DNA of 25,163 bases from a virus, in IMG/VR virus record IMGVR_UViG_3300018424_000235, positions 1 through 25,163 of that record. One strand, 5' to 3'. This document shows positions 5,953 to 14,614 of the stretch, one piece after another. The position numbers and the translations under genes are program-made. Under the pieces are notes generated by a model. It searched no databases. It was not told the origin of the DNA and saw nothing but the letters and a program-made list of their open reading frames with translations. Numbering within the stretch: position 1 is the first letter of the stretch; every line of letters begins with the position of its first letter.

Positions 5953-7310
5953 TGAACAGACAACAACAGTTTAAATACAAAGAAGCTAAGATCACCGCTG
6001 ATAGACTTGGTGAAGACTTTTTTATTGATGTGAGATCTTTGATTGTTGAATTAGTGTTCTTTGAAAATCTGGAAAAACCTTATATCTCTGGCCAAGTTGC
6101 AATAACAGACGATCAAGGCGCATTTGATAGTATCACTTTCAGTGGAACCGAAAGATTAGAAATACAAATGTTGACAGAACTTGCTTCTTCGGAAAGCGAA
6201 GCTGTTGTGATGGATAGATCCTTTATATTAACAGGGATTGATACGATTGTCAAGTCTTCAAATTCGGGAACTTCTTCGATATATGTGTTTAGTTTCATGG
6301 ACGAACACGCATTTGTTAGTAAAACAAAACACGTATCAAGGGCAATAAGAGATCCTATTGATATAGAAATACTTAAACTTATACAAAATGAATTGGCTAG
6401 AAACGTTGATTTGTCTTATGCTGGAAAGGTAGCGCAAAACAACTACAAAGGAATCATACCTTATATGCATCCTCTTGAAGCTGCATCTTGGTTAACCGAA
6501 AAAATCACAACACCACTAGGAATGCCCTTCTTTTTGTATGCTTCTATACACGACACCAATCTTCGTTTCGGAAGTCTTGACAAGATGTTAGAAGAACCTG
6601 CTTGGAACGAAAGCGTTCCTTATATTTTCTCTCCTAGTAATACTCAAAAACAGGAAGAGAGTGGGGATCCTACTAAACAATATTTTCAAGTACAATCAAT
6701 GAAGTCAACGAAACTTCAAAACACTATGAAACAACTTATGTCTGGTGGAATCGGATCACAATATTCTGTCACTGATATTAACAACGGAAGAACTACTGCA
6801 AATCATTTTGATTTGTTTGCTTCTTTGGGAAGAGCAAACGCAGAAGGTCTTATCAATCTTGGAAAACAGAATATCTATGACAACCTTTATAAAACTTATG
6901 CCGATGACAGAGTGAATATCGAATCCCAGTATTTGCACGATACGGATGCGGTGATCTTTCATAACATCGTATCAAGGGGGGTCTATAGTGACAAGAAGAG
7001 TCTACACGAAGAATCTAGTCCCGAAATGTACTTGAGAAAAGTAGAAAATCTTGCATATAGAAACGCCCTGTATAAGAACATGTTTGATGTCACAGTTCCA
7101 GGCCCAGGCTTTATTGCTTCGAACGGAAGTGTGGGTGACATAATTCGAATTGAGGTTTTGGGTGATGTCAATGATCCAGACGCAGATCAACCATTGGATG
7201 CACTTAGAAGTGGGGACTTTATTGTCTATAATACTAGACATACCTTCAAAGATACTCGACACGATGTTGCTATGACTGTTTGTAAGTTGGAGAGAGGCCC
7301 AGCGGTATGA
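5952..7310 (+). CDS. 27: gp27-like baseplate hub protein
   Basis: The 452-residue protein sits directly before the gp5-like gene, as expected for the gp27 hub trimer that holds the gp5 spike and adapts sixfold tube to threefold spike symmetry. It has no cysteine-rich or catalytic motif. Its pattern of beta strands (DFFIDVRSLIVELVFFENLE, YISGQVAITDDQGAFDSI, SIYVFSFMDEHAF) and the late segment GDIIRIEVLGD fit the tube-like domains of hub proteins. The family call rests on order, length and the N-terminal pattern, since gp27 diverges strongly between phages. The stop overlaps the next ATG (ATGA). Confidence 0.65.
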   Translation: MNRQQQFKYKEAKITADRLGEDFFIDVRSLIVELVFFENLEKPYISGQVAITDDQGAFDSITFSGTERLEIQMLTELASSESEAVVMDRSFILTGIDTIVKSSNSGTSSIYVFSFMDEHAFVSKTKHVSRAIRDPIDIEILKLIQNELARNVDLSYAGKVAQNNYKGIIPYMHPLEAASWLTEKITTPLGMPFFLYASIHDTNLRFGSLDKMLEEPAWNESVPYIFSPSNTQKQEESGDPTKQYFQVQSMKSTKLQNTMKQLMSGGIGSQYSVTDINNGRTTANHFDLFASLGRANAEGLINLGKQNIYDNLYKTYADDRVNIESQYLHDTDAVIFHNIVSRGVYSDKKSLHEESSPEMYLRKVENLAYRNALYKNMFDVTVPGPGFIASNGSVGDIIRIEVLGDVNDPDADQPLDALRSGDFIVYNTRHTFKDTRHDVAMTVCKLERGPAV

Positions 7311-8176
7311 TTAAGTACTACGGCGATAATGTTCGCTGGTTCATTGGAGAGGTGGTTGATACCAGTCCACCATACGGATTAGAAGGTCGTGTGCGTGTGC
7401 GTATACACGGAGTGCATAATCCGTCTACAAGAAAAGTTGCACAGAATGATCTACCTTGGGCTCAGTGTGTTCTTCCAACCACTGAAGGTGGTGCAAGCGG
7501 AGTAGGTTCAACTCCTAAACTAGAATCTGGATCATTGGTGTTTGGTTTCTTTATGGACGGAAAGGAATCACAGGTTCCTATTGTCTTGGGGTCTCTTCCT
7601 AGAATAGAATTACCTTCGCCGGTGCAGAAGTCTTTGTCTTTCGAAGATCTTTTGGCAAGAACAGATCCTAATGTGGATTTTTATAATCAGGCAGTAGGTT
7701 CTCTAAATGAAAACGATGAAGCGTTGCAAAACGAAGTAAGGGATGTGACTATAGATGGTACTACTGCAAAGTATAGAAGAGACACAGCGGTTCAGTTTTT
7801 CTTGTACAATGGTTATACACTCAAACAGTCTTGTGCTTTAGTTGGTGGAATATCAAAGGTTGTTCCTTCTTTTAACACCACAATCAACAACAACGGTGGT
7901 GTTGGACTTCTTGGTTGGGACGATGTAAGGTTCACTCGACTAAAGTTCTTTAGTAATCAGTGGTGGCATTATTCATCACAACTTGCGTTTATCTTGTATG
8001 AACTAAATACAACTCATGTGGACGCTAACATTAGAATACTGAATTCGGATGTTATTGATCCCAGTAAAGGTAAAGCTCTTGGGGATATTTTGAGAAAGTA
8101 TTACATGCCTATAGACAATGACTATAACGGCGAAGTCAAAAAAATCTACGAGTTGTACGCTAATAAGAAGGTTTAA
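7307..8176 (+). CDS. 5: gp5 N-terminal part: OB domain plus lysozyme-like domain, probably inactive
   Basis: Residues 10-97 are an OB-fold/VgrG-type hub domain (VRWFIGEVVDTS, GRVRVRIHGVHN, DLPWAQCVLP, GSLVFGFFMDG, VPIVLGSLP). Residues 160-235 resemble a tail-lysozyme domain (FFLYNGYTLKQSCALVGG, then NNGGVGLLGWDDVRFTRLKF). In that family the loop usually reads VGNIQAESGFNP with a catalytic Glu; here it reads VGGISKVVPSFNTT, with Val (V185/V186) at the Glu position. The domain may therefore be structural. T4 gp5 joins OB, lysozyme and beta-helix in 575 residues. Here the beta-helix is on a separate gene (10038-11510), with an amidase gene between. The start overlaps gp27 as ATGA. The next ATG follows two bases after its stop, with AAGAAGG as a ribosome site. 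Confidence 0.75.
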   Translation: MIKYYGDNVRWFIGEVVDTSPPYGLEGRVRVRIHGVHNPSTRKVAQNDLPWAQCVLPTTEGGASGVGSTPKLESGSLVFGFFMDGKESQVPIVLGSLPRIELPSPVQKSLSFEDLLARTDPNVDFYNQAVGSLNENDEALQNEVRDVTIDGTTAKYRRDTAVQFFLYNGYTLKQSCALVGGISKVVPSFNTTINNNGGVGLLGWDDVRFTRLKFFSNQWWHYSSQLAFILYELNTTHVDANIRILNSDVIDPSKGKALGDILRKYYMPIDNDYNGEVKKIYELYANKKV

Positions 8177-8178
8177 TA

Positions 8179-10041
8179 ATGGCAGATATCGCAGACGTAA
8201 ACAGATCGTTATCAGCAAAGACTAGAAATCGTGCTAACGAAGAAAAAGTAGAAACGAAGCGCCGCCGAGCAAAAGACAAAAACTCGGCTGAAAATACTAC
8301 TGTTCTTGGTGTAGAGATTGGTCAGAACGTAGAAGGATATGTATCTGTTGAATCCGATGCAGTTAAGTATACTTCAAAAGAAGACACTGCAGAAGTAGAT
8401 TATGAAAATGCAAAGAGCAAAAAGAAAGCTGCCAAGGTCACTAAAGAAGCAGACACACATCCCAATACTTCGGAAGTAGGATCTGGATACGACATTAAGA
8501 GAGATAGTGACGGTACTACAGTATCAGAGGTTAAAACTCAAAAACAATCTACTGCAAGTTTAACAGGAACAACTCCTCCAGATGAAAGTATTGAGATTGT
8601 TTCTTTGGGTGGTGCATCAGTAATAGAATTAGTTGCAGCAGTAAAGGTCTCTGCAGAAAGAAGAAAAACTCTGATCGAAGAGATAAAGGCAGTCGCAAAT
8701 GAAGTAGGTACGCTTGGTGCAAATTCTGCTTCGACATTAAACACTCTTCAAAGAGGAATGTCGGTTGATACAAAAGAAGCAACCGAAAGTGTTTTGTCGG
8801 ATGTTTCTGCTGTCACGAAATATGCAAAAGAGTCTACTGCATCTATCGCTTCGGATATTGGTATAGCAGTAGACGATGCGGTTTCTAGTGCAAATCAAGT
8901 CTCTACTGATATCGTTCAGGCTTCTCTTGGATTTGACGATGTGCTGGATGATGTAGGTGATGCGATAGATGATGTCGTAGACTCTATAGTACCTGATATT
9001 GACACTGGATTTGGTGCAATTCAAGATCTGTTCGAAGATATTACAGGTAATGTTCAAGCTACTCTACAGAGTGCATTAAGTTCTTTTGGTGCAATACCCA
9101 AATCTCTTGTCGCTGATATTACCAAAGACATCCTAGAAGGCGGAGACTTAGGTTTCGCAAAAGCGACTAAGAAACTGTTGTTGCAGGACAACTCTCTTAG
9201 TCCACAGATGAAGGCGATTGTCGCATCGACTGACGGAAGCAGTCCAGGCGATCTTGTCAGTAAAATTGAAAACAAAGCAAATGCCGCAGGACTTTCACAA
9301 TCCGAAGTCGCAAATGTAAAATCTTCTGCTTCTAATATCGAAACTGCACTGTCTCAGGTCGATCAAACCATTGCGGGATCTATTGTTTCTGAGGTGGGAG
9401 ATTACTTTACTGAAGATACTGACTTGGCAGAACTGGTTAAGAGATACCTAAGATCTGTCACAGAATCATTCCCTTATGTGGACTCCAAAGAAGAATTAGG
9501 ACTAGAGTTCAGAAAGGTCACAAGACCGATCAGCGAACTTGTTGTTCATGCTACAGAGACATACACTAATGCGAACATTGGTGCAGAAGAAATTCATGCT
9601 AGACACAATGATGCAGGACATGACGGTATTCAATACCATTACGTTATCAGACGTGACGGAAGACTGCAACGTGGTGTACCACTAGACAATCAGACCGTTG
9701 CAAGTGATATCAACGGACATGCCGCAAACTGTATTGATGTTGTGTTGGTTGGAGGAATTAACGTACCTACCGAAGCAGACAATCCTCTATTGAATCGATC
9801 CTTCCAGTCGTTTACACAGGCACAGATGAAAACACTAGAAGCATTACTGGAAGTGTTCTATCAACACCAGCCAGGCGGACAAGTATTTGGTCACAATGCA
9901 ATAGATCCAAACTCACCTGATCCATATTTTGATGTGATCTCTTTTGTTGAAAACAAGTTTGGTAAGAAGAGTGTATACGAAGATCCAATGAGCGAAACTT
10001 CTTTGTCAGTTAAAGATATGATTAGTAAGAGAGCAGTATGA
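8179..10041 (+). CDS. Tail hub protein with C-terminal N-acetylmuramoyl-L-alanine amidase domain
   Basis: The 620-residue protein has three parts. Residues 1-120 are highly charged and probably unstructured. Residues 140-430 are helical and Ala/Ser/Asp-rich, with an acidic heptad-like stretch (DVLDDVGDAIDDVVDSIVPD). Residues 440-600 are an Amidase_2/T7-lysozyme-type domain. Zinc ligands are H457 (VVHATET), H572 (FGHNAID) and D581 (NSPDPYF); Y486-H487 in QYHYVIRRDG correspond to the T7 lysozyme Y46-H47 pair. Asp as the third ligand is usual in AmiD-like members. The T7 Lys128 position is Ser here. The enzyme would cleave the muramoyl-alanine bond of peptidoglycan as the tail penetrates. It sits between the two halves of gp5, so it is probably hub-bound rather than a free endolysin; no holin is adjacent. 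The stop overlaps the next ATG (ATGA). Confidence 0.8.
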   Translation: MADIADVNRSLSAKTRNRANEEKVETKRRRAKDKNSAENTTVLGVEIGQNVEGYVSVESDAVKYTSKEDTAEVDYENAKSKKKAAKVTKEADTHPNTSEVGSGYDIKRDSDGTTVSEVKTQKQSTASLTGTTPPDESIEIVSLGGASVIELVAAVKVSAERRKTLIEEIKAVANEVGTLGANSASTLNTLQRGMSVDTKEATESVLSDVSAVTKYAKESTASIASDIGIAVDDAVSSANQVSTDIVQASLGFDDVLDDVGDAIDDVVDSIVPDIDTGFGAIQDLFEDITGNVQATLQSALSSFGAIPKSLVADITKDILEGGDLGFAKATKKLLLQDNSLSPQMKAIVASTDGSSPGDLVSKIENKANAAGLSQSEVANVKSSASNIETALSQVDQTIAGSIVSEVGDYFTEDTDLAELVKRYLRSVTESFPYVDSKEELGLEFRKVTRPISELVVHATETYTNANIGAEEIHARHNDAGHDGIQYHYVIRRDGRLQRGVPLDNQTVASDINGHAANCIDVVLVGGINVPTEADNPLLNRSFQSFTQAQMKTLEALLEVFYQHQPGGQVFGHNAIDPNSPDPYFDVISFVENKFGKKSVYEDPMSETSLSVKDMISKRAV

Positions 10042-11510
10042 CAACTACAACGAAAAAACAACCACTAGGCACTAACCCTCCAATAGAGAACACCGAAGGT
10101 GCGCCTATGGATGGATTTCAAGATCCTACAGGTGAGTACCCCAAACGGGAATATCACTACGGATCTTCGATTAATCTATCTGCTCGTGGACTAAAGGTAG
10201 AGAATCTATATCTTGGTGGTTCTGTCAACAAAACTGATTTTGATCTAGAGGATCAAGAACCCTCTCGTTTTCCGTTTAACCAAGTAAAAGAAACTTCTTC
10301 GGGTCATGTCATCTCCTATGATGATACGCCTGGCGGTGAACGTATTCTTATCAAACATCGTAAAGGTGCTGGTGTAGAAATACGTGCAGATGGTTCGGTT
10401 GTAATCTCTGCACTCAAGAACAAGGTAGAGGTCACTGGCGGTGATCAGACTGTTATCGTTGAAGGTAATGGTAAACTGGTTTATAACGGAAACCTAAACC
10501 TTGAAGTCACTGGCGACTACAATGTCAATGTGGGTGGTGACTACAACGTAGATGTACAAGGTAATATCAACACCAGCGTTCGAAAGAACAACTTTACGAC
10601 TGTTGGACTCAACACTGAATATGTGACAAAAGGAACGGCAACCTACAAGACTATAGAACACGAAGCACGTCTTGTTCTGGGCAATGAAGACCATATTGTC
10701 AAAGGTTATTGGCATAACAATGTCGGTGCAGAGATAGAAATGTTCTCTGCAAACCGTTTCACGGTATCTGCTGAAGAAGAGTTTTCGATGTCTTCTTTGC
10801 AAGGGGTTCTGACCGCAACTCATATCTCTGTCCTTGGTATGAAAGGTGCGATTGGTGGAGAAGCGGTAGAGTTTACGGGCCCAGTTTATATGGGGCCTCA
10901 AGGTGCGGTTCCGTTCACTTCTGGTGCTTCTTTCTATGGTTCTTTCCACGGACAGGCGTCTGAAGCGATAGAGTCCTACAATGCAAATGTCGCACAAAAG
11001 GCAGAACATGCAAAGGCAGCTCATGTTGCGGATTATCATATTCTTGGTGTTGACACTGAAGCGGCCGCGGTTGGTGATATGGCTCAGACCGCTGTCCTAG
11101 CAACAGAATCACAAGAGAATCAATTACCGAACTTACCTATCATAACCGTTGATCCTGTCACTGCAATATTGACCGAAGGACACTTGTCGATTAAAACAAT
11201 CACTATTGACAGTGGTGATTCTATTCGTGAAGCAACTCTTTTACGAGATGACTTTGCGGGACTGTTTGAAAAGGTTCCGACTATGATGGAACTTCGATCA
11301 AGTCTACGTGATGTTGATAATAGAGAGTTGTTGTTCCCCGATGAAACCAAACTGGTTGATAAACTAGTTTCTATTGGATTCCTTTCTTCGGACTGGAAGA
11401 AACCACTTCCCAAGAAGATAGGACGTGTTGCTAAGAAAGATGTGTCTCCTAGATTTGGTTATAATGCTTTGGGCAACTCTATTACAAACAGAGGTAAGAG
11501 ATTTAGATGA
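10038..11510 (+). CDS. gp5 C-terminal part: beta-helical tail spike on its own gene
   Basis: The 490-residue protein carries the VgrG/gp5 entry pattern GHVISYDDTPGGERILI (89-105) and HRKGAGVEIRADGSVVI. A run of short beta repeats follows, such as KVEVTGGDQTVIVEGNG, NLEVTGDYNVNVGGDYN and VDVQGNINTSV, to about residue 270. This is the triple-stranded beta-helix that forms the membrane-piercing needle in T4 gp5. After it comes a Gly-rich segment (280-310), an Ala/His-rich stretch (325-350), and a C-terminal region ending PRFGYNALGNSITNRGKRFR. The N-terminal 85 residues are not recognised and may dock to the OB/hub proteins. No lysozyme domain is present. The start overlaps the amidase gene, and the stop overlaps the next gene (ATGA), which supports co-production. 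Confidence 0.75.
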   Translation: MTTTTKKQPLGTNPPIENTEGAPMDGFQDPTGEYPKREYHYGSSINLSARGLKVENLYLGGSVNKTDFDLEDQEPSRFPFNQVKETSSGHVISYDDTPGGERILIKHRKGAGVEIRADGSVVISALKNKVEVTGGDQTVIVEGNGKLVYNGNLNLEVTGDYNVNVGGDYNVDVQGNINTSVRKNNFTTVGLNTEYVTKGTATYKTIEHEARLVLGNEDHIVKGYWHNNVGAEIEMFSANRFTVSAEEEFSMSSLQGVLTATHISVLGMKGAIGGEAVEFTGPVYMGPQGAVPFTSGASFYGSFHGQASEAIESYNANVAQKAEHAKAAHVADYHILGVDTEAAAVGDMAQTAVLATESQENQLPNLPIITVDPVTAILTEGHLSIKTITIDSGDSIREATLLRDDFAGLFEKVPTMMELRSSLRDVDNRELLFPDETKLVDKLVSIGFLSSDWKKPLPKKIGRVAKKDVSPRFGYNALGNSITNRGKRFR

Positions 11511-12112
11511 TTATTGTACCAGATCAAAAATACAATCCGAACTTTATTGATCACATTCACAGTGGAACCAAACTTGCTCCAGGCGTGACTATTTCGAAGT
11601 TTCTGGGAACAAGAGGAAATCCTGCCAGTCTGAGTACGATTTACAAGTATCGACACGATCAAAACAATCGCAAACAACTTGCACGTAATCTTTATTTACA
11701 TGCGGAGTTGTTTAGGATGATCAATGGTAAAACTGACTTCTTTAAGGATGTTAGACTTTCTGTAATTGAAGGTGTATACAGAGGTGGCCCACTAGAAAAC
11801 GTTGCAAATGAAAACCTAAAGAAACAAGACGGACTTCTAATTGGGTACACAATGATAGACGAAAAAGGAACCGCAGATCTTGAAAGAGTATTTGATCTTG
11901 CGGAGTACTGGAAAGACTATGCTAACTACGAAAAACTGATACTAGAGTATGACAACTGGAATCCTAACGGAGAGTTGCATGGTCAAGTGACCATAGAAAT
12001 CCCTGTTATTCCCGAATCATTTGAAGTAGAATTTGGAATGAATGTAGAAACTCGTTATAATGGACAACTTTTAGCTACTAATGAGTTAGTAGAAGTTCTA
12101 AATGAAGTATAA
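11507..12112 (+). CDS. Conserved hub-region protein, possibly a degenerate peptidase M15_3-like domain
   Basis: The 201-residue protein is not firmly recognised. Its order of features recalls M15_3 peptidases: a start like TISKFLGTRGNPASL (28-42, compare FTLSEF...), an NLYLHAELFRMI helix (61-72), and SVIEGVYRGGP (85-95, compare itSGYR). ERVFDLAEYW follows, then YEKLILEYDNW and LHGQVTIEI (157-165, compare WhHvs). The zinc-binding SxHxxGxAxD segment is not visible (GLLIGYTMIDEKGTAD instead), so it would not be an active peptidase if this is right. It lies between hub and wedge genes, suggesting a baseplate structural protein. Its GTA TAA end is part of the next late promoter box. Confidence 0.35.
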   Translation: MIIVPDQKYNPNFIDHIHSGTKLAPGVTISKFLGTRGNPASLSTIYKYRHDQNNRKQLARNLYLHAELFRMINGKTDFFKDVRLSVIEGVYRGGPLENVANENLKKQDGLLIGYTMIDEKGTADLERVFDLAEYWKDYANYEKLILEYDNWNPNGELHGQVTIEIPVIPESFEVEFGMNVETRYNGQLLATNELVEVLNEV

Positions 12113-12115
12113 ATA
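12108..12115 (+). promoter_or_regulatory. T4-type late promoter upstream of gp25
   Basis: Exact TATAAATA. The TAA in the box is the stop codon of the upstream gene (12110-12112). Initiation would be near 12121, giving a leader of about 20 bases before gp25 at 12143. It would let wedge genes be transcribed separately from hub genes. Confidence 0.75.
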
Positions 12116-12142
12116 GAACTAGTATAATTCAAAGGTATAAAA

Positions 12143-12592
12143 ATGGCATCACGTGCATTCTCTTTAGAAGATGGAAATCTTACAGGAACTACTGTTCGTG
12201 CATCTTCGAATCGTGAATATCTGGACTTAGATATTGCTTTCTCCGCAAAAGGTGCTGGTGATGTGTATAAGAAGGAGTCTCTCGCTTCTGTCAAACAAGC
12301 ATTGAAACTGTTGTTGATGACGAACAGAACAGAGAAACCTTTCTCACCTTACTTTGGCGCAAACATGCAGAGTTATTTGTTTGAGTTGGCTGACAAACAA
12401 ACTGTTTCAGACATCAACTTTGCGATTCGTGAGAACATTCGTGTTTTTGAACCAAGGATTAATCCCAGAACGGTTCAAGTAAAAACCAATCTAGACGCAG
12501 ACAACAATAGTCTAGAAATAACAATAATTTTCCAAGTGATTAACTCTGTTGATCAAGTAGAGTTCACAACCAGACTGAATAGGTTACGATAA
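12143..12592 (+). CDS. 25: gp25-like baseplate wedge protein
   Basis: The 149-residue protein belongs to the GPW/gp25 family. The core is SLASVKQALKLLLMTNRTEK, then PFSPYFGANMQSYLFE, with the conserved EPRI motif (FEPRINPRTVQV) and a closing strand ITIIFQV. T4 gp25 is 132 residues; it starts sheath polymerisation and joins gp6 in the wedge core. The gene precedes gp6 with a one-base TAATG overlap, and a late promoter lies just upstream. Confidence 0.92.
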   Translation: MASRAFSLEDGNLTGTTVRASSNREYLDLDIAFSAKGAGDVYKKESLASVKQALKLLLMTNRTEKPFSPYFGANMQSYLFELADKQTVSDINFAIRENIRVFEPRINPRTVQVKTNLDADNNSLEITIIFQVINSVDQVEFTTRLNRLR

Positions 12593-14607
12593 TGGCAACG
12601 ACTATCAATTCATCGTCTTTAGAATTTCAATCGATAAAGAACAATCTAAAGACGTATCTGAAAAGACAATCAGAGTTTGCAGACTATGATTTTGAAGCGT
12701 CTGCTTTATCTAACATATTAGATGTTCTTGCATATAATACTCATATCAATGGATTGACCGCAAACTTTGCTTTGAACGAATCCTTTTTGAGTACTGCACA
12801 ACTTCGAAGTTCTGTTGTATCACATGCCGAAACACTAGGTTATATTCCACAGTCTAAGACTGCAGCTCAGGCCACGTTAAACATATCTTTCAACATTGGT
12901 TTAGAACAAGCCGATGTGCCTGAAGTTCTACAGATAGCTTCAGGATATCGATTCACTGCTTCTGTAGATGACGCAACATACACGTTTCAGACACAAGAAC
13001 TTATTGAAGCGATAAATGATGGAAACAACTTTTTCCAGTTTCAGACTTTGGATGGTGCAACCGCTATTCCTGTCTATGAAGGTATCGCAAAAACAAAGAC
13101 CTTTTATGCAGGTGAAGATGGCGAAGAGGTACTTTACATTATTCCAGACGAAAACCTAGATCGACAAACTGTTGTAGTAAAGATCTTTGAAAGTGCTACG
13201 TCCACGGACTTCACTACCTATGTCAATCTTGAAACTGCAAGTAATATCACTGCAACTACTCCCGCTTATATTCTCAAAGAAGCACCTAACGGATACTATG
13301 AACTAACATTTGGTAATGGTTCTACACTTGGTGCAGTACCAAAAGCCGGAGCAAAAATCACAGTCGAGTATCTTTCTGTCGCAGGTTCTGCTGCAAACGG
13401 TGCACGATTGTTCGATCCCGTAAACACAGTAGAAGTCACTGAACCGCCTAGTGGTGTTGGTTTGGAAAGACTTCCTATTGTATCTACTGTGTCCCGTTCG
13501 GTGGGTGGTTCAAATAAAGAGACTTTAGACAGTATTCGGCGTAATGCTCCTTTCCGATATGCAACTCAGAATCGAATGGTGACTTATGCAGATTACTCTA
13601 GTTTGGTTCTTCGCAACTATGGATCTCTGATTAAAGACATTATTGCTTGGGGTGGAGAGGACAACATCAATCCCGAATATGGTGTCACTTACATGTCTAT
13701 CAAGTTCAATGATGACGTGACTACAACTATTGCGAATCAAACAAAAAACAACATTCGTACACTGGTAGATCAACTATCAATCGCTTCTTTTGGATTGGAG
13801 TTTACTGATCCTATTACAACCTTTGTTGAAACAAATGTTTTCTTTCAGTACAATCCTGACTACACTAACCTGTCGATCAATGCGTTACAAGAACAAGTAA
13901 GAACCGTGATGACAAATTATTTTGCAGCGAACACAGGAAATTTTGGACAAGCATTCAGACGATCTGGTTTGTTAGCAGATATTGATGATGTAAGTGCCGC
14001 TATTTTATCTTCACGTATGGATGTGAAGATGCAACAACGATTCACTCCCTCTGCTGGTGTAGAACAGAACTTTAGTTTTTCGTTTCCGCAGTCTATTGCT
14101 GTACCTGACGATGTAAACTTGATTGTCGAAAGTTCGATCTTTAAATTGACCATTGGTGGAACTCCTTATAATGCTAAGATTCGAAACCAGTTAATTAAAC
14201 CAACACTCAGTACGACTCTTGGTCAAACTCAATATGACATCTATGGTAATGTTATTAGTTCTGATGTTCAGACAACGACTGCGACTGGTTTGACTACTCG
14301 ACAAGTGTTGAATCCTAACGCTTCAGGTCAAGTAGTATCAACTGCTGAGGTGACTCTAACAAAGGGACTTAAACTGCAAGTTATTGACACCAACTCTGAT
14401 TCTGTTCTTTTGGACAATGTGGGTTCTTATAACCCCGCCACTGGAACTATTTCATTGGTAGGATTCAAGGCTGATGAAACAAAAGAAATAAAATTAAGTT
14501 GTACGCCTGCTAACCAGTCTGCTATTGTGCCTTCACGAGAGTATATCTTGAACTTCGATAATACTCGACTGGTGGCTAAAGGTATTCGTACATCTGCAAA
14601 GAACTAG
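12592..14607 (+). CDS. 6: gp6-like baseplate wedge protein
   Basis: The 671-residue protein matches T4 gp6 in size (660) and pattern. The start has SSLEFQSIKNNLKTYLKRQ, then DFEASALSNILDVLAYNTHI and LNESFLSTAQLRSSVVSHAE with LGYIPQS, the gpJ/gp6 N-terminus. gp6 dimers form the inner ring of the baseplate and rearrange on contraction. Mid-region PPSGVGLERLP, RSVGGSNKETLDSIRRNAPF and YADYSSLVLRNYGSLIKDII are the gpJ-like core (about 280-350). It follows gp25 with a one-base overlap, the standard wedge order. Confidence 0.93.
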   Translation: MATTINSSSLEFQSIKNNLKTYLKRQSEFADYDFEASALSNILDVLAYNTHINGLTANFALNESFLSTAQLRSSVVSHAETLGYIPQSKTAAQATLNISFNIGLEQADVPEVLQIASGYRFTASVDDATYTFQTQELIEAINDGNNFFQFQTLDGATAIPVYEGIAKTKTFYAGEDGEEVLYIIPDENLDRQTVVVKIFESATSTDFTTYVNLETASNITATTPAYILKEAPNGYYELTFGNGSTLGAVPKAGAKITVEYLSVAGSAANGARLFDPVNTVEVTEPPSGVGLERLPIVSTVSRSVGGSNKETLDSIRRNAPFRYATQNRMVTYADYSSLVLRNYGSLIKDIIAWGGEDNINPEYGVTYMSIKFNDDVTTTIANQTKNNIRTLVDQLSIASFGLEFTDPITTFVETNVFFQYNPDYTNLSINALQEQVRTVMTNYFAANTGNFGQAFRRSGLLADIDDVSAAILSSRMDVKMQQRFTPSAGVEQNFSFSFPQSIAVPDDVNLIVESSIFKLTIGGTPYNAKIRNQLIKPTLSTTLGQTQYDIYGNVISSDVQTTTATGLTTRQVLNPNASGQVVSTAEVTLTKGLKLQVIDTNSDSVLLDNVGSYNPATGTISLVGFKADETKEIKLSCTPANQSAIVPSREYILNFDNTRLVAKGIRTSAKN

Positions 14608-14614
14608 GTAATCC

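Noticed and set aside
10494-11039. A 181-residue minus-strand frame
   Set aside because: It is antisense to the beta-helix gene, rich in Cys, Arg and Ile from codon complement bias, and resembles no family.
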